A stretch of 10,107 nt of DNA. It comes from Bacteroidales bacterium. GTDB taxonomy: Bacteria > Bacteroidota > Bacteroidia > Bacteroidales > UBA932. Location: contig JAFRPH010000076.1 of the NCBI GenBank assembly GCA_017429205.1, positions 1 through 10,107 on the forward strand. The letters run 5' to 3'. Below are positions 1 to 7,572 of the stretch, piece after piece. A program made the position numbers and the translations under genes. Positions within the stretch are counted from its first letter, which is position 1. Each line of letters begins with the position of its first letter. The notes under the pieces were generated by a model, which was not told where the DNA came from, did not search any database, and saw nothing but the letters and a program-made list of their open reading frames with translations.

Positions 1-1112
1 CCCATCGGGACCTCGATGAGGCCGACGTTGTTGATCTTGCCCGCGAGGGCGAAGACCTTGGTGCCCTTGGACTTCTCGGTGCCGATGCTGGCGAACCAGT
101 CCGCGCCCTTGTTGATGATGACGGGGATGTTCGCGTAGGTTTCCACGTTGTTCACGTTGGTAGGCTTGCCGAGGTAGCCGGACTGCGCAGGGAACGGGGG
201 TTTGAAGGTAGGTTCGCCGCGCTTTCCTTCCATCGAGTGGATGAGGGCGGTTTCCTCACCGCAGACGAACGCGCCGGCGCCGTAGCGGAGCTCGATCTCG
301 AAGTTGAAGCCGGTGCCGAGGATGTCCTTGCCCAGGAGGCCGTACTCTTCGGCCTGCTGAATCGCGACCTGGAGCCGGTGGATGGCAAGCGGATATTCCG
401 CACGGATGTAGATGAGACCCTTGTCCGCGCCGATGCAATAGCCGCAGATGGCCATCGCCTCGAGGATGGAGTGCGGGTCGCCCTCCAGCAGGGAACGGTC
501 CATAAAAGCGCCCGGGTCACCCTCGTCCGCGTTGCAGACGACGTACTTCTGCTCGCCCGGACGGCTCTTCGCGGCGATCTCCCACTTCAGGCCGGTGGGG
601 AAGCCCGCGCCGCCACGGCCGCGGAGGCCGGACTTCTTGATTTCGGCGACCACCTGCTCGGGGGTCATTTCGGTGAGGCACTTGCCCAGGGCGGCGTAGC
701 CGTCGCGCGCAATGGATTCCTCGATGTTCTCGGGATCGATGAAACCGCAGTTGCGCAGGGCGATGCGGAGCTGCTTCTTGTAGAACTCCATGTGCTTGGA
801 GTCCGGCACGCTCTGCTTGGTGTCCGGCGCCACGTAGAGCAGGCGCTGGACCTTGCGGCCCTTGATGATGTGTTCCTCGATGATTTCCTTCGCATCGGAC
901 GGCTTGACCCGGGTGTAGAAGGTGTTGTCGGGGATGATTTTCACGATGGGACCTCTTTCGCAGAAGCCGAAGCAGCCGGTGACGACCACCTTGGCGAAAT
1001 CGGTCAGGTCGTGGGCCACGAGCTCCTTGTTGAGTTCCTCAACGATCTCATGGCTTTGGGATGCGGAGCAACCTGTTCCACCGCATACCAGGATATGCAT
1101 TTTTACTGCCAT
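1..1112 (-). CDS. NuoF/HndC-type NADH-binding flavoprotein subunit, 5' part
   Basis: N-terminal 370 residues of a cytosolic NADH:acceptor subunit, probably the diaphorase part of an NAD(P)H-linked [FeFe] hydrogenase (HndC/HydB class). The family normally continues with more Fe-S domains, so the C-terminus lies beyond the left edge. Residues 1-90 form a thioredoxin-like [2Fe-2S] domain with C10, C15, C47 and C51 (C-x4-C and C-x3-C). FMN/NADH-binding motifs follow: GRGGAGFPTGLKW (165-177), CNADEGDPGAF (193-203) and YGAGAFVCGEETAL (277-290). I chose the ATG at 1110-1112; MHILVCGG, four codons later, is an alternative. It starts 24 nt after the stop of the HndB-like gene, on the same strand, so the two are probably one operon. 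The catalytic partner (hydrogenase HydA or a formate dehydrogenase) would lie further left and is not visible, so the exact complex is inferred. Confidence 0.9.
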   Translation of the reverse strand, partial: MAVKMHILVCGGTGCSASQSHEIVEELNKELVAHDLTDFAKVVVTGCFGFCERGPIVKIIPDNTFYTRVKPSDAKEIIEEHIIKGRKVQRLLYVAPDTKQSVPDSKHMEFYKKQLRIALRNCGFIDPENIEESIARDGYAALGKCLTEMTPEQVVAEIKKSGLRGRGGAGFPTGLKWEIAAKSRPGEQKYVVCNADEGDPGAFMDRSLLEGDPHSILEAMAICGYCIGADKGLIYIRAEYPLAIHRLQVAIQQAEEYGLLGKDILGTGFNFEIELRYGAGAFVCGEETALIHSMEGKRGEPTFKPPFPAQSGYLGKPTNVNNVETYANIPVIINKGADWFASIGTEKSKGTKVFALAGKINNVGLIEVPM

Positions 1113-1136
1113 AATCGCGCTTGGGGGTGATTAAGG

Positions 1137-1526
1137 TTAGATGGATCTGTAGTTGGCGGGCAGGATGCCTTCGATGAGTTCGCCGCCGATGATGTACTTT
1201 TCGATGATCTCCTGGGCGCGCGGGATCTTCACGTCGCCGAAGACGACCGGATCCTTGCCGGGGATGGTGACCTCGACGGTGGGTTCCGCGTAGCTGTAGC
1301 CCATGTCGCCGACCTGCATGACCAGCGCCTTGATCTGGCGCTTGTCCAGCTCGGAAATGAGGTAGCTCATGGTCTCTTTCGCACCCGAGGCGATGCCGCT
1401 GGTGGCCATTCCGACCTTGATTTGAATGATTGCATCGGAAGAGTCGCTGTTCTCACGCATCGACATTCTCGACTGCATACCCTCTTTCATCTTGCGGAGA
1501 TCCGCAAGATTCCTGATTTTATCCAT
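1137..1526 (-). CDS. HndB-like (2Fe-2S) ferredoxin-fold protein lacking cysteines
   Basis: A 129-residue protein resembling HndB, the small thioredoxin-fold subunit encoded next to HndC in NAD(P)H-linked hydrogenase operons. After a charged N-terminal helix (1-30), IQIKVGMATSGIASGAK (34-50) and QVGDMGYSYAEPTVEV (71-86) match the family's two cluster-binding segments. The C-terminal half carries PGKDPVVFGDV (89-99), which is typical of the family. The protein has no cysteine at all: S43, D74 and S78 sit where homologues, as I remember them, carry Cys. It therefore cannot bind a [2Fe-2S] cluster in the usual way and may be structural. It is the first gene of the operon, with GGAGG at 1533-1537 six nt before the ATG. 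No NuoE/HndA-type gene lies between it and the preceding terminator, so that subunit must be elsewhere or missing. Family confidence is good; role is inferred. Confidence 0.8.
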   Translation of the reverse strand: MDKIRNLADLRKMKEGMQSRMSMRENSDSSDAIIQIKVGMATSGIASGAKETMSYLISELDKRQIKALVMQVGDMGYSYAEPTVEVTIPGKDPVVFGDVKIPRAQEIIEKYIIGGELIEGILPANYRSI

Positions 1527-1660
1527 AGGGTTCCTCCAATTTAAGTGTGTTAATTGTTAATTATTGTTGTAATTTGGTTATAGTCCAAGCATAGTGTTTT
1601 CAATTGGCTAATATAGATAATAGTTTTCAAATTTCCATCGTTTTTTCCACCGTTTTTCGC
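1527..1660 (-). promoter_or_regulatory. AT-rich leader and promoter region of the hydrogenase-type operon
   Basis: This stretch lies between the ssb-like gene's terminator and the HndB-like start, and is much more AT-rich than the genes around it. It must hold the operon promoter, but I found no convincing TTTG/TAnnTTTG pair at the right spacing. TATATTAG and TATGCTTG on the minus strand are weak -7 candidates. A tandem GTTAATT GTTAATT lies at 1549-1562 (plus-strand reading). A Shine-Dalgarno GGAGG (1533-1537) precedes the start codon, which is notable because strong SDs are uncommon in Bacteroidetes. Confidence 0.45.
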
Positions 1661-1694
1661 AAAAAAAGGAGCCGGCCCGCAATGGGCCGGCTCC
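1661..1694 (-). terminator. Intrinsic terminator of the FKBP/DUF3127 operon
   Basis: Read on the minus strand, a perfect 11-bp stem (GGAGCCGGCCC / GGGCCGGCTCC) with a 5-nt loop (ATTGC) is followed by seven T. It starts 22 nt after the DUF3127 stop codon. The opposite strand lacks a T-run, so it works in one direction only. It also separates this operon from the hydrogenase-type genes downstream. Confidence 0.93.
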
Positions 1695-1716
1695 TGCGCT
1701 GCAACGGGCCGACTGT

Positions 1717-2136
1717 CTAGAACGGAAGGTCTTCCGCTCCTTCGGAGTCGGCGGGCATGTCCTCGAGGGTGGGAGCCGGAGCCTGCTGCCAGGCAGGTGC
1801 CTGCGCCGCGGGCCGCGCCTGCGGAGCAGGCTGGGCCGGAGCGGGCTGGGCCGCGGCGCCGGCGGGCGCGATCTTCCAGATCTGGAGATCGTTGTACCAG
1901 CGGCCGTTGTACTCGCGGCTCTTGAGGTTGAAGGACACCTTGACCTTGTCCCCGACCTGGTATTTGCCCAGGTCCTGGACTTTTTCCTGCCCCCAGGCCG
2001 TGAAACAGGCCTTGGCGGTGAAGTTGCCGTCCGGGAATTCCAGGATGAACTCCTGCTTGGCCCAAGGGCCGCGCGCGGAGTTGCCGGACTGGACGGGAAG
2101 CTTCTGGGCGAGGGTTCCTTCGATTTCGAGTGCCAT
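1717..2136 (-). CDS. DUF3127 single-stranded-DNA-binding-like OB-fold protein
   Basis: A 139-residue protein of the Bacteroidetes DUF3127 family. Residues 1-90 form the compact OB-fold-like part, with MALEIEGTL at the start, FTAWGQEKV (45-53) and LKSREYNGRWYNDL (71-84). A low-complexity Ala/Pro/Gln linker (about 91-122) leads to an acidic tip ending EDLPF. That layout of OB domain, flexible linker and acidic D-L-P-F end matches classical SSB, whose tip recruits RecQ, RecO, PriA and other repair enzymes. ssDNA binding is inferred from this architecture. The ATG at 2134-2136 lies 4 nt after the FKBP stop, so the genes are almost certainly cotranscribed and possibly translationally coupled. recQ, a typical partner of SSB tips, is divergently transcribed just beyond the FKBP gene. 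Confidence 0.85.
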   Translation of the reverse strand: MALEIEGTLAQKLPVQSGNSARGPWAKQEFILEFPDGNFTAKACFTAWGQEKVQDLGKYQVGDKVKVSFNLKSREYNGRWYNDLQIWKIAPAGAAAQPAPAQPAPQARPAAQAPAWQQAPAPTLEDMPADSEGAEDLPF

Positions 2137-2140
2137 ACGC

Positions 2141-2899
2141 TTACTTCTTGACGGGTTCCTCGACCGGGGCGACGAAGTTGCCCACCTTGTTCAGGGTCAC
2201 GTCGAAGACGAGGGTGGAGTTGGGATCGATGCCGCGGGTGCCGTACTCGCCGTAAGCGAGGTTGCCGGGGATGACGAGCTTCACCTTGCCGCCTTCGCCG
2301 ATGAGCTTCATGCCTTCAGCCCAACCCGGGATGACGCGGTTGAGGGTGAAGTTGATGTCCTTGTTCTCGTCGAACACGGTGTCGTCGAGCAGCGTGCCCT
2401 TGTAGTCCACCCACACGGTGTCCTGGTCGGAAACGGCCTTCTTGTCGTTACCGGGCTCGATGATCTTGTAGGCGAGACCGCTCTCGGTCTTCTGGGCGCC
2501 CTCTTCCTTCAGGAAGTTCTCGATGAACTTCGCACCCTTTTCGTTGTTCAGGGCGCCGGTGTAGGCGCGACGCTTCTGGATGTAGCCGTCCAGCACTTCG
2601 TTCATCTTGTTGGGATCGACCTTGAACTGGGCGAAGAAGGAGGAATCCTGCACGTTGCCTTCGGCCTTCATCCAATCCTTGATGCCCTTGAGCATCTGGT
2701 CGTAGTTGATCTCACCGAAGTTGTTGCCCTTGATCCAGGAACCGAAGTTCACACCGATCAGATAGCTGGCAGAATCGGTCTGGGCCTTGGTCGGAAGGAG
2801 CGCCTTCACTTCCTTGCTGCCCTCGACGGCGGGGCCGCCGCAAGCCACCATCAGCACAGCGGCCGACGCGATGGCGAAAATCTTGGAAATCTTCATCAT
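2141..2899 (-). CDS. FKBP-type peptidyl-prolyl cis-trans isomerase lipoprotein
   Basis: A 252-residue exported folding factor that isomerises X-Pro bonds. The N-terminus is a lipoprotein signal: basic MMKISK, a hydrophobic stretch, and lipobox VLMVAC with lipidated Cys at C20, placing it in the cell envelope. Residues about 35-140 match an FKBP N-terminal dimerisation-type region. Residues about 155-240 form the FKBP catalytic domain, and expected pocket residues can be read off: Y166 (VDYKG), F176-D177 (VFDEN), V189-I190 and W193 (VIPGW), Y216 (AYGEYG) and F232 (VFDV). Catalysis therefore looks intact. It is the promoter-proximal gene of a two-gene operon with DUF3127. The start could be either of two consecutive ATGs; the upstream one is used here. 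Confidence 0.93.
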   Translation of the reverse strand: MMKISKIFAIASAAVLMVACGGPAVEGSKEVKALLPTKAQTDSASYLIGVNFGSWIKGNNFGEINYDQMLKGIKDWMKAEGNVQDSSFFAQFKVDPNKMNEVLDGYIQKRRAYTGALNNEKGAKFIENFLKEEGAQKTESGLAYKIIEPGNDKKAVSDQDTVWVDYKGTLLDDTVFDENKDINFTLNRVIPGWAEGMKLIGEGGKVKLVIPGNLAYGEYGTRGIDPNSTLVFDVTLNKVGNFVAPVEEPVKK

Positions 2900-2931
2900 T
2901 TATTAATTTTTGACAAGTTTCTGACTGGTCT

Positions 2932-2947
2932 TGGCCCGTTTGGGCCA
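2932..2947. other. Perfect hairpin at the 5' end of the FKBP operon transcript
   Basis: TGGCCC / GGGCCA form a perfect 6-bp inverted repeat around a 4-nt loop, immediately downstream of the predicted start site of the FKBP promoter. It could stabilise the mRNA 5' end or be a protein-binding palindrome. The sequence alone does not decide. Confidence 0.4.
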
Positions 2948-2955
2948 TTATCTTG

Positions 2956-2989
2956 CAAATATACGGCTTTTTATTCAAATAATATCAAA
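2956..2989 (-). promoter_or_regulatory. Bacteroidetes-type promoter of the FKBP operon
   Basis: On the minus strand, TATATTTG (2956-2963) is an exact match to the Bacteroidetes -7 box TAnnTTTG. A TTTG (2986-2989) lies 22 nt upstream as a -33 box, slightly wide of the usual 19-21. The predicted transcript starts near 2949, giving a leader of about 50 nt. Confidence 0.55.
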
Positions 2990-3020
2990 AAATATTTTTT
3001 CGACTTCCCGCCCCCTTTCT

Positions 3021-3052
3021 TTTGCTTTTTTCGCCGGATTTCGTTAAATTTA
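3021..3052 (+). promoter_or_regulatory. Bacteroidetes-type promoter of recQ
   Basis: TTTG (3021-3024), exactly 20 nt of spacer, then TAAATTTA (3045-3052), one base off TAnnTTTG. The expected start site near 3059 leaves a leader of only about 13 nt before the recQ ATG. It diverges from the FKBP promoter within the same 170-bp intergenic region. Confidence 0.6.
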
Positions 3053-3071
3053 GAGCGAAAACCACGAAACT

Positions 3072-5267
<2,196 letters not shown>

Positions 5268-5313
5268 CCGCCCGCACGGGCTCCCAGCCCCTACCTCATC
5301 CTACCTCTGGCAT

Positions 5314-5465
5314 GGGCCTGCGGATAGGCATCTCCGAAATGCCTGGTTTTTAACACATTACGAAACAAGTATCCGCAGACCCCCTGTTTTTTCGGTGGGT
5401 CTGCGGATTCGCTATTTGTAAGTTATTATCTAACAGAGGCTTACGGATTACCTATCCGCAGACCA
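5314..5465. repeat. 152-bp compound REP-like element, copy A (solo)
   Basis: Four 12-nt arms sit at fixed offsets: GGGCCTGCGGAT (5314-5325), ATCCGCAGACCC (5371-5382), GGGTCTGCGGAT (5397-5408) and ATCCGCAGACCA (5454-5465). Matches to consensus are 11, 12, 12 and 11 of 12. The inner pair is a perfect 12-bp inverted repeat around 14 nt. The two 45-nt spacers are partly reverse complements of each other (22 of 45 positions by hand count), so the whole element is a long imperfect palindrome. It lies in the gap between convergent recQ and DUF1015, ending 11 bp from the DUF1015 stop, with no transposase beside it. It could be a non-autonomous copy mobilised by the RAYT 2 kb away, and may double as an RNA 3'-end structure for both genes. 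Confidence 0.85.
5326..5351 (+). terminator. Weak intrinsic terminator candidate for recQ, inside repeat copy A
   Basis: AGGCAT / ATGCCT form a perfect 6-bp stem with a 7-nt loop, followed by GGTTTTT. It begins 58 nt after the recQ stop codon. The stem is short and it lies within the 45-nt spacer of repeat copy A, so termination is plausible but unproven. Confidence 0.35.
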
Positions 5466-5476
5466 GTGTGTCGCTG

Positions 5477-6739
5477 CTACACCAGCTCGTGGATCGCGAG
5501 GCCGGAGCGGAGCTTGGGCTCGAACCAGGTGGTCTTGGGCGGCATGATGTTGCCGGTGTCGGCGATGTTGATGAGCTGCTGCATCGAGACCGGGTAGAGG
5601 GCGAAGGCGACCTTCATTTCGCCGGAGTCCACGCGGCGGGCGAGTTCGCCGAGCCCGCGGATGCCGCCGACGAAGTCGATGCGCTTGTCCGTGCGGAGGT
5701 CCTTGATGCCCAGCAGCTTGTCCAGCACCAGGTTGGAAAGGATCGTCACATCCAGCACGCCGATCGGGTCGTTGTCGTCATAGCGGCCGGGCTTGGCGGT
5801 GAGGCTGTACCACTTGTCGCCGAGGTACATCGAGAAGTTGTGCAGCTGCGTCGGAGCGTACGGCTTCGCGGGGCGGCCGCAGCGCGGCTTGGTGGCGAGG
5901 CTCACCTCGAAATCCTCCTCCAGCGCCTTCAGGAACTCTTCCGGCGTGAAGCCGTTCAGGTCCTTGACCACGCGGTTGTAGTCGATGATGGCGAGCTCGC
6001 TCTCCGGGAAGCACACGGCCATGAAGTAGTTGTACTCCTCGTTGCCGGTGTGGTTCGGGTTCTGGGCCCGCTTCTCGGCGCCCACCCGGGCGGCCGCGGC
6101 GGTGCGGTGGTGGCCGTCGGCCACATAGAACGCATCGACCTGGGTGGTGAAGATTTCGGTGATCCGGGCGATCGTGGCGTCGTCGTCGATCACCCAGAAG
6201 GTGTGGGTGAACTTGTTCTCGTCCACGAACTTGTATTCGGGCTTGCCGGCGGCGGCCTTCGCGACGATGGCGGCGAGTTCGGCGTTGTCCTTGAAGGCGA
6301 AGAAGACCGGTTCGATGTTCGCGTTCTGGATGCGGACGTGGATCATGCGGTCGTCCTCCTTGTCCTTGCGGGTGAGCTCGTGCTTCTTGATGATGCCCTC
6401 GGCGTAGTCGTCGGTATGGGCGCAGAGGACGAGGCCGAACTGGGTGCGCTTGCCCATCGTCTGCGCATAGACATAGTACATGGGCTTCGGGTCCTGGACC
6501 AGCCAGCCCTTGGCGCGCCAGGCCTTGAAGTTCTCCACGGCCTTGTCGTAAGTGCGCTGCTCGTGCTCGCCGGCAATGGGGGAAAAGTCGATTTCAGGCT
6601 TCGTGATATGCAGGAGGGACTTTTCTCCGGCCATCGCGCAGGCCTCTTCGGAGTTCAGGACGTCATACGGGGGGGCGGCCACCTCGGTGACCAGGTTTTT
6701 CGGCGGGCGGATGGCCGCGAAGGGTTTTACTCTTACCAT
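5477..6739 (-). CDS. DUF1015 family protein (ParB/SerK-like fold, serine-pathway neighbour)
   Basis: A 420-residue cytosolic protein of the DUF1015 family. Visible landmarks: KPFAAIRPPK (5-14), PPYDVLNSEEA (23-33), KKHELTRKDKEDDR (118-131), YVADGHHRTAAA (205-216) and a conserved end MPPKTTWFEPKLRSGL (399-414 region). The DGHHR segment recalls the ParB/sulfiredoxin-fold serine kinases SerK and SbnI. I recall reports of pyrophosphate-dependent free-serine kinases in this or a related family, but cannot verify that here. In Bacteroidetes it usually follows serC-serA, which supports a role in serine or phosphoserine metabolism; here it stands apart from them. The start is the ATG at 6737-6739. 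A longer frame beginning with TTG at 6766 is unlikely because it would start inside the -7 promoter box. Family call is firm; the reaction is inferred. Confidence 0.9.
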   Translation of the reverse strand: MVRVKPFAAIRPPKNLVTEVAAPPYDVLNSEEACAMAGEKSLLHITKPEIDFSPIAGEHEQRTYDKAVENFKAWRAKGWLVQDPKPMYYVYAQTMGKRTQFGLVLCAHTDDYAEGIIKKHELTRKDKEDDRMIHVRIQNANIEPVFFAFKDNAELAAIVAKAAAGKPEYKFVDENKFTHTFWVIDDDATIARITEIFTTQVDAFYVADGHHRTAAAARVGAEKRAQNPNHTGNEEYNYFMAVCFPESELAIIDYNRVVKDLNGFTPEEFLKALEEDFEVSLATKPRCGRPAKPYAPTQLHNFSMYLGDKWYSLTAKPGRYDDNDPIGVLDVTILSNLVLDKLLGIKDLRTDKRIDFVGGIRGLGELARRVDSGEMKVAFALYPVSMQQLINIADTGNIMPPKTTWFEPKLRSGLAIHELV

Positions 6740-6763
6740 GTCGATTTGTGGTTGTTCAATTTT

Positions 6764-6771
6764 CAAAGATA
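6764..6771 (-). promoter_or_regulatory. -7 box of the DUF1015 promoter
   Basis: Read on the minus strand, TATCTTTG matches TAnnTTTG exactly. It is placed for transcription to begin near 6757, about 18 nt before the ATG. No clear TTTG sits at the expected -33 distance; one TTTTG lies only 12 nt upstream. Its presence gives DUF1015 its own transcript instead of relying on serC-serA. Confidence 0.5.
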
Positions 6772-6825
6772 GGGTTTTTTACGCAAAATTCCTTGATTTT
6801 TGTGTAAATGTCGATGCCGGAATCA

Positions 6826-6861
6826 CGGCCTCAGGCGGCTGAGCCGGCGGTTTTCATTTTT
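6826..6861. other. Hairpin followed by T-rich tract, no obvious owner
   Basis: CTCAG / CTGAG flank a GCGG loop, extended by CGG / CCG across a one-base bulge (6826-6845). A T-rich run follows to 6861. It looks like a weak plus-strand terminator, yet no plus-strand gene precedes it. It lies in the divergent gap between DUF1015 and the two-repeat DNA-binding gene. Confidence 0.25.
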
Positions 6862-6874
6862 ATCCGTTTCCCTT

Positions 6875-6906
6875 TTTGCGAACACGGCTCTTCCTGCCTA
6901 ACTTGC
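6875..6906 (+). promoter_or_regulatory. Candidate promoter of the two-repeat SANT-like gene
   Basis: TTTG (6875-6878), 20 nt of spacer, then TAACTTGC (6899-6906), which matches TAnnTTTG except for one T missing from the TTTG run. The spacing equals that of the recQ promoter. The predicted start near 6912 falls within an inverted repeat at 6907-6928. Confidence 0.4.
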
Positions 6907-6928
6907 CCCCGTCACCCAATGACCGGGG
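6907..6928. promoter_or_regulatory. Inverted repeat at the predicted transcription start
   Basis: CCCCG-TCA and TGA-CGGGG are complementary across a 5-nt loop with one unpaired C. The palindrome directly abuts the candidate -7 box. A GGGCGCCC palindrome follows at 6933-6940. The position fits an operator, possibly for the DNA-binding protein encoded immediately downstream; this is inference only. Confidence 0.3.
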
Positions 6929-6973
6929 AACCGGGCGCCCCGTCCGCCGTCCGGAATGCTTAAGTTATTGATT

Positions 6974-7384
6974 ATGAAATCATTCTTTCTTACGCCCGAG
7001 CAGTATTCCGACCTGAAAGGCCGTTACGCCAAGTTCAACGAACCCTGGACCGCCGACGAGGCGGAAGAGCTCAAGCAGATGGCCGCCGACGGGGTCGCCC
7101 GTGCGGAAATGTCCGCCCAGCTGGGCCGTTCCCCCAATGCCATCAAGATGAAACTCCAGTCCCTGGGCCTGTACGTCCCGAAGCCGGCGGCGAAGCCCTG
7201 GACGCCCGAGGACGAGCACGCTCTGGTCAAGCTCTACCGCGATGGCGTCTCCTTCGCCGAACTCGCCTCCGTCTTCGGCCGCACCGAAGGCGCCATCCTC
7301 TCCCGCCTCATCCGCCTCCGCGCCGCCATCCTGCCGGAAGGCGCGCCCGCGGAAGCGCCGGGCGAAACGCCCGTCGCGGAGTAG
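6974..7384 (+). CDS. Small protein with two SANT/Myb-like helix-turn-helix repeats
   Basis: A 136-residue protein, probably DNA-binding. It holds two tandem copies of one motif, residues 25-66 and 76-115, about 51 residues apart. Each starts with WT-x-[DE]-[DE], has a D-G-V and A-E-[ML] helix, then [LF]-G-R-[ST]-x2-A-I and a closing [KR]-L-x2-L helix. This resembles the short SANT/Myb-like or 'GRS..AI..KL..LG' helix-turn-helix units that occur in bacterial regulators. The C-terminus (117-136) is Pro/Ala/Glu-rich and probably disordered. I prefer the ATG at 6974, preceded by an AT-rich stretch; an in-frame ATG at 6956 would add six residues (MLKLLI). No specific family name or target is recognised. 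It diverges from DUF1015 and precedes repeat copy B by 14 bp. Confidence 0.75.
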   Translation: MKSFFLTPEQYSDLKGRYAKFNEPWTADEAEELKQMAADGVARAEMSAQLGRSPNAIKMKLQSLGLYVPKPAAKPWTPEDEHALVKLYRDGVSFAELASVFGRTEGAILSRLIRLRAAILPEGAPAEAPGETPVAE

Positions 7385-7398
7385 TGGATTCGACCGAG

Positions 7399-7550
7399 GG
7401 GTCTGCATAGGCGCAATTAGCAATACACTATGAACCAGCAAGTTACTGTTATATTCCCGGCAGACCCCCTGTTTGTAAGACAGGTCTGCGGATGGATTAT
7501 TCATAACTGCTTATCAGTCAGCTCTTTCATTCTAAAGAAGCCGCAGACCC
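7399..7550. repeat. 152-bp compound REP-like element, copy B (upstream of the RAYT)
   Basis: The four arms fall at 7399-7410 (GGGTCTGCATAG, 9/12), 7456-7467 (CCCGGCAGACCC, 9/12), 7482-7493 (AGGTCTGCGGAT, 11/12) and 7539-7550 (AGCCGCAGACCC, 11/12). These are the same offsets as in copies A and C. The inner 14-nt loop shares CCTGTTT with copy A, and TGT / ACA inside the loop can lengthen the central hairpin. The left 45-nt spacer matches the right spacer of copy C at 22 of 45 positions by hand count. The right spacer fits better in reverse orientation, so this copy is inverted like A. It fills nearly the whole gap between the SANT-like gene and the transposase, and so must carry or adjoin the transposase promoter. 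Confidence 0.82.
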
Positions 7551-7565
7551 CTCCCAACACGGAGG
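7550..7565 (+). promoter_or_regulatory. Hairpin that can hide the transposase ribosome binding site
   Basis: The Shine-Dalgarno GGAGG (7561-7565) lies 7 nt before the transposase ATG. CCTCC (7550-7554), starting at the last base of repeat copy B, is its exact complement across a 6-nt loop (CAACAC). Folding would block ribosome access, a plausible way to keep transposase synthesis low. Confidence 0.5.
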
Positions 7566-7572
7566 ATGAGCC

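Noticed and set aside
259..268. CCGCAGAC-like match to the REP arm inside the NuoF-like gene
   Set aside because: A short chance match in coding sequence, with no partner arm at 45 or 14 nt spacing.
237..1130. 297-codon plus-strand frame
   Set aside because: Antisense to the NuoF-like gene, whose reading frame shows clear Fe-S, FMN and NADH motifs; the antisense composition is typical of a shadow frame.
1549..1575. Rex-type redox operator in the hydrogenase leader
   Set aside because: The GTTAATT copies are direct, not the inverted TTGTGAA/TTAACAA arrangement Rex needs; no proper palindrome was found.
6740..6766. TTG-initiated nine-residue N-terminal extension of DUF1015
   Set aside because: The TTG lies within the exact -7 box TATCTTTG, so it would not be transcribed; the ATG at 6739 gives the usual family N-terminus.
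5468..6772. 434-codon plus-strand frame opposite DUF1015
   Set aside because: The minus-strand frame matches DUF1015 over its full length; this is its shadow.
7399..7550. CRISPR array or tRNA gene in the repeat-rich gap
   Set aside because: The arms alternate in orientation with fixed 45 and 14 spacing and diverged filler, unlike direct CRISPR repeats; no cloverleaf with T-loop or anticodon arm was seen.
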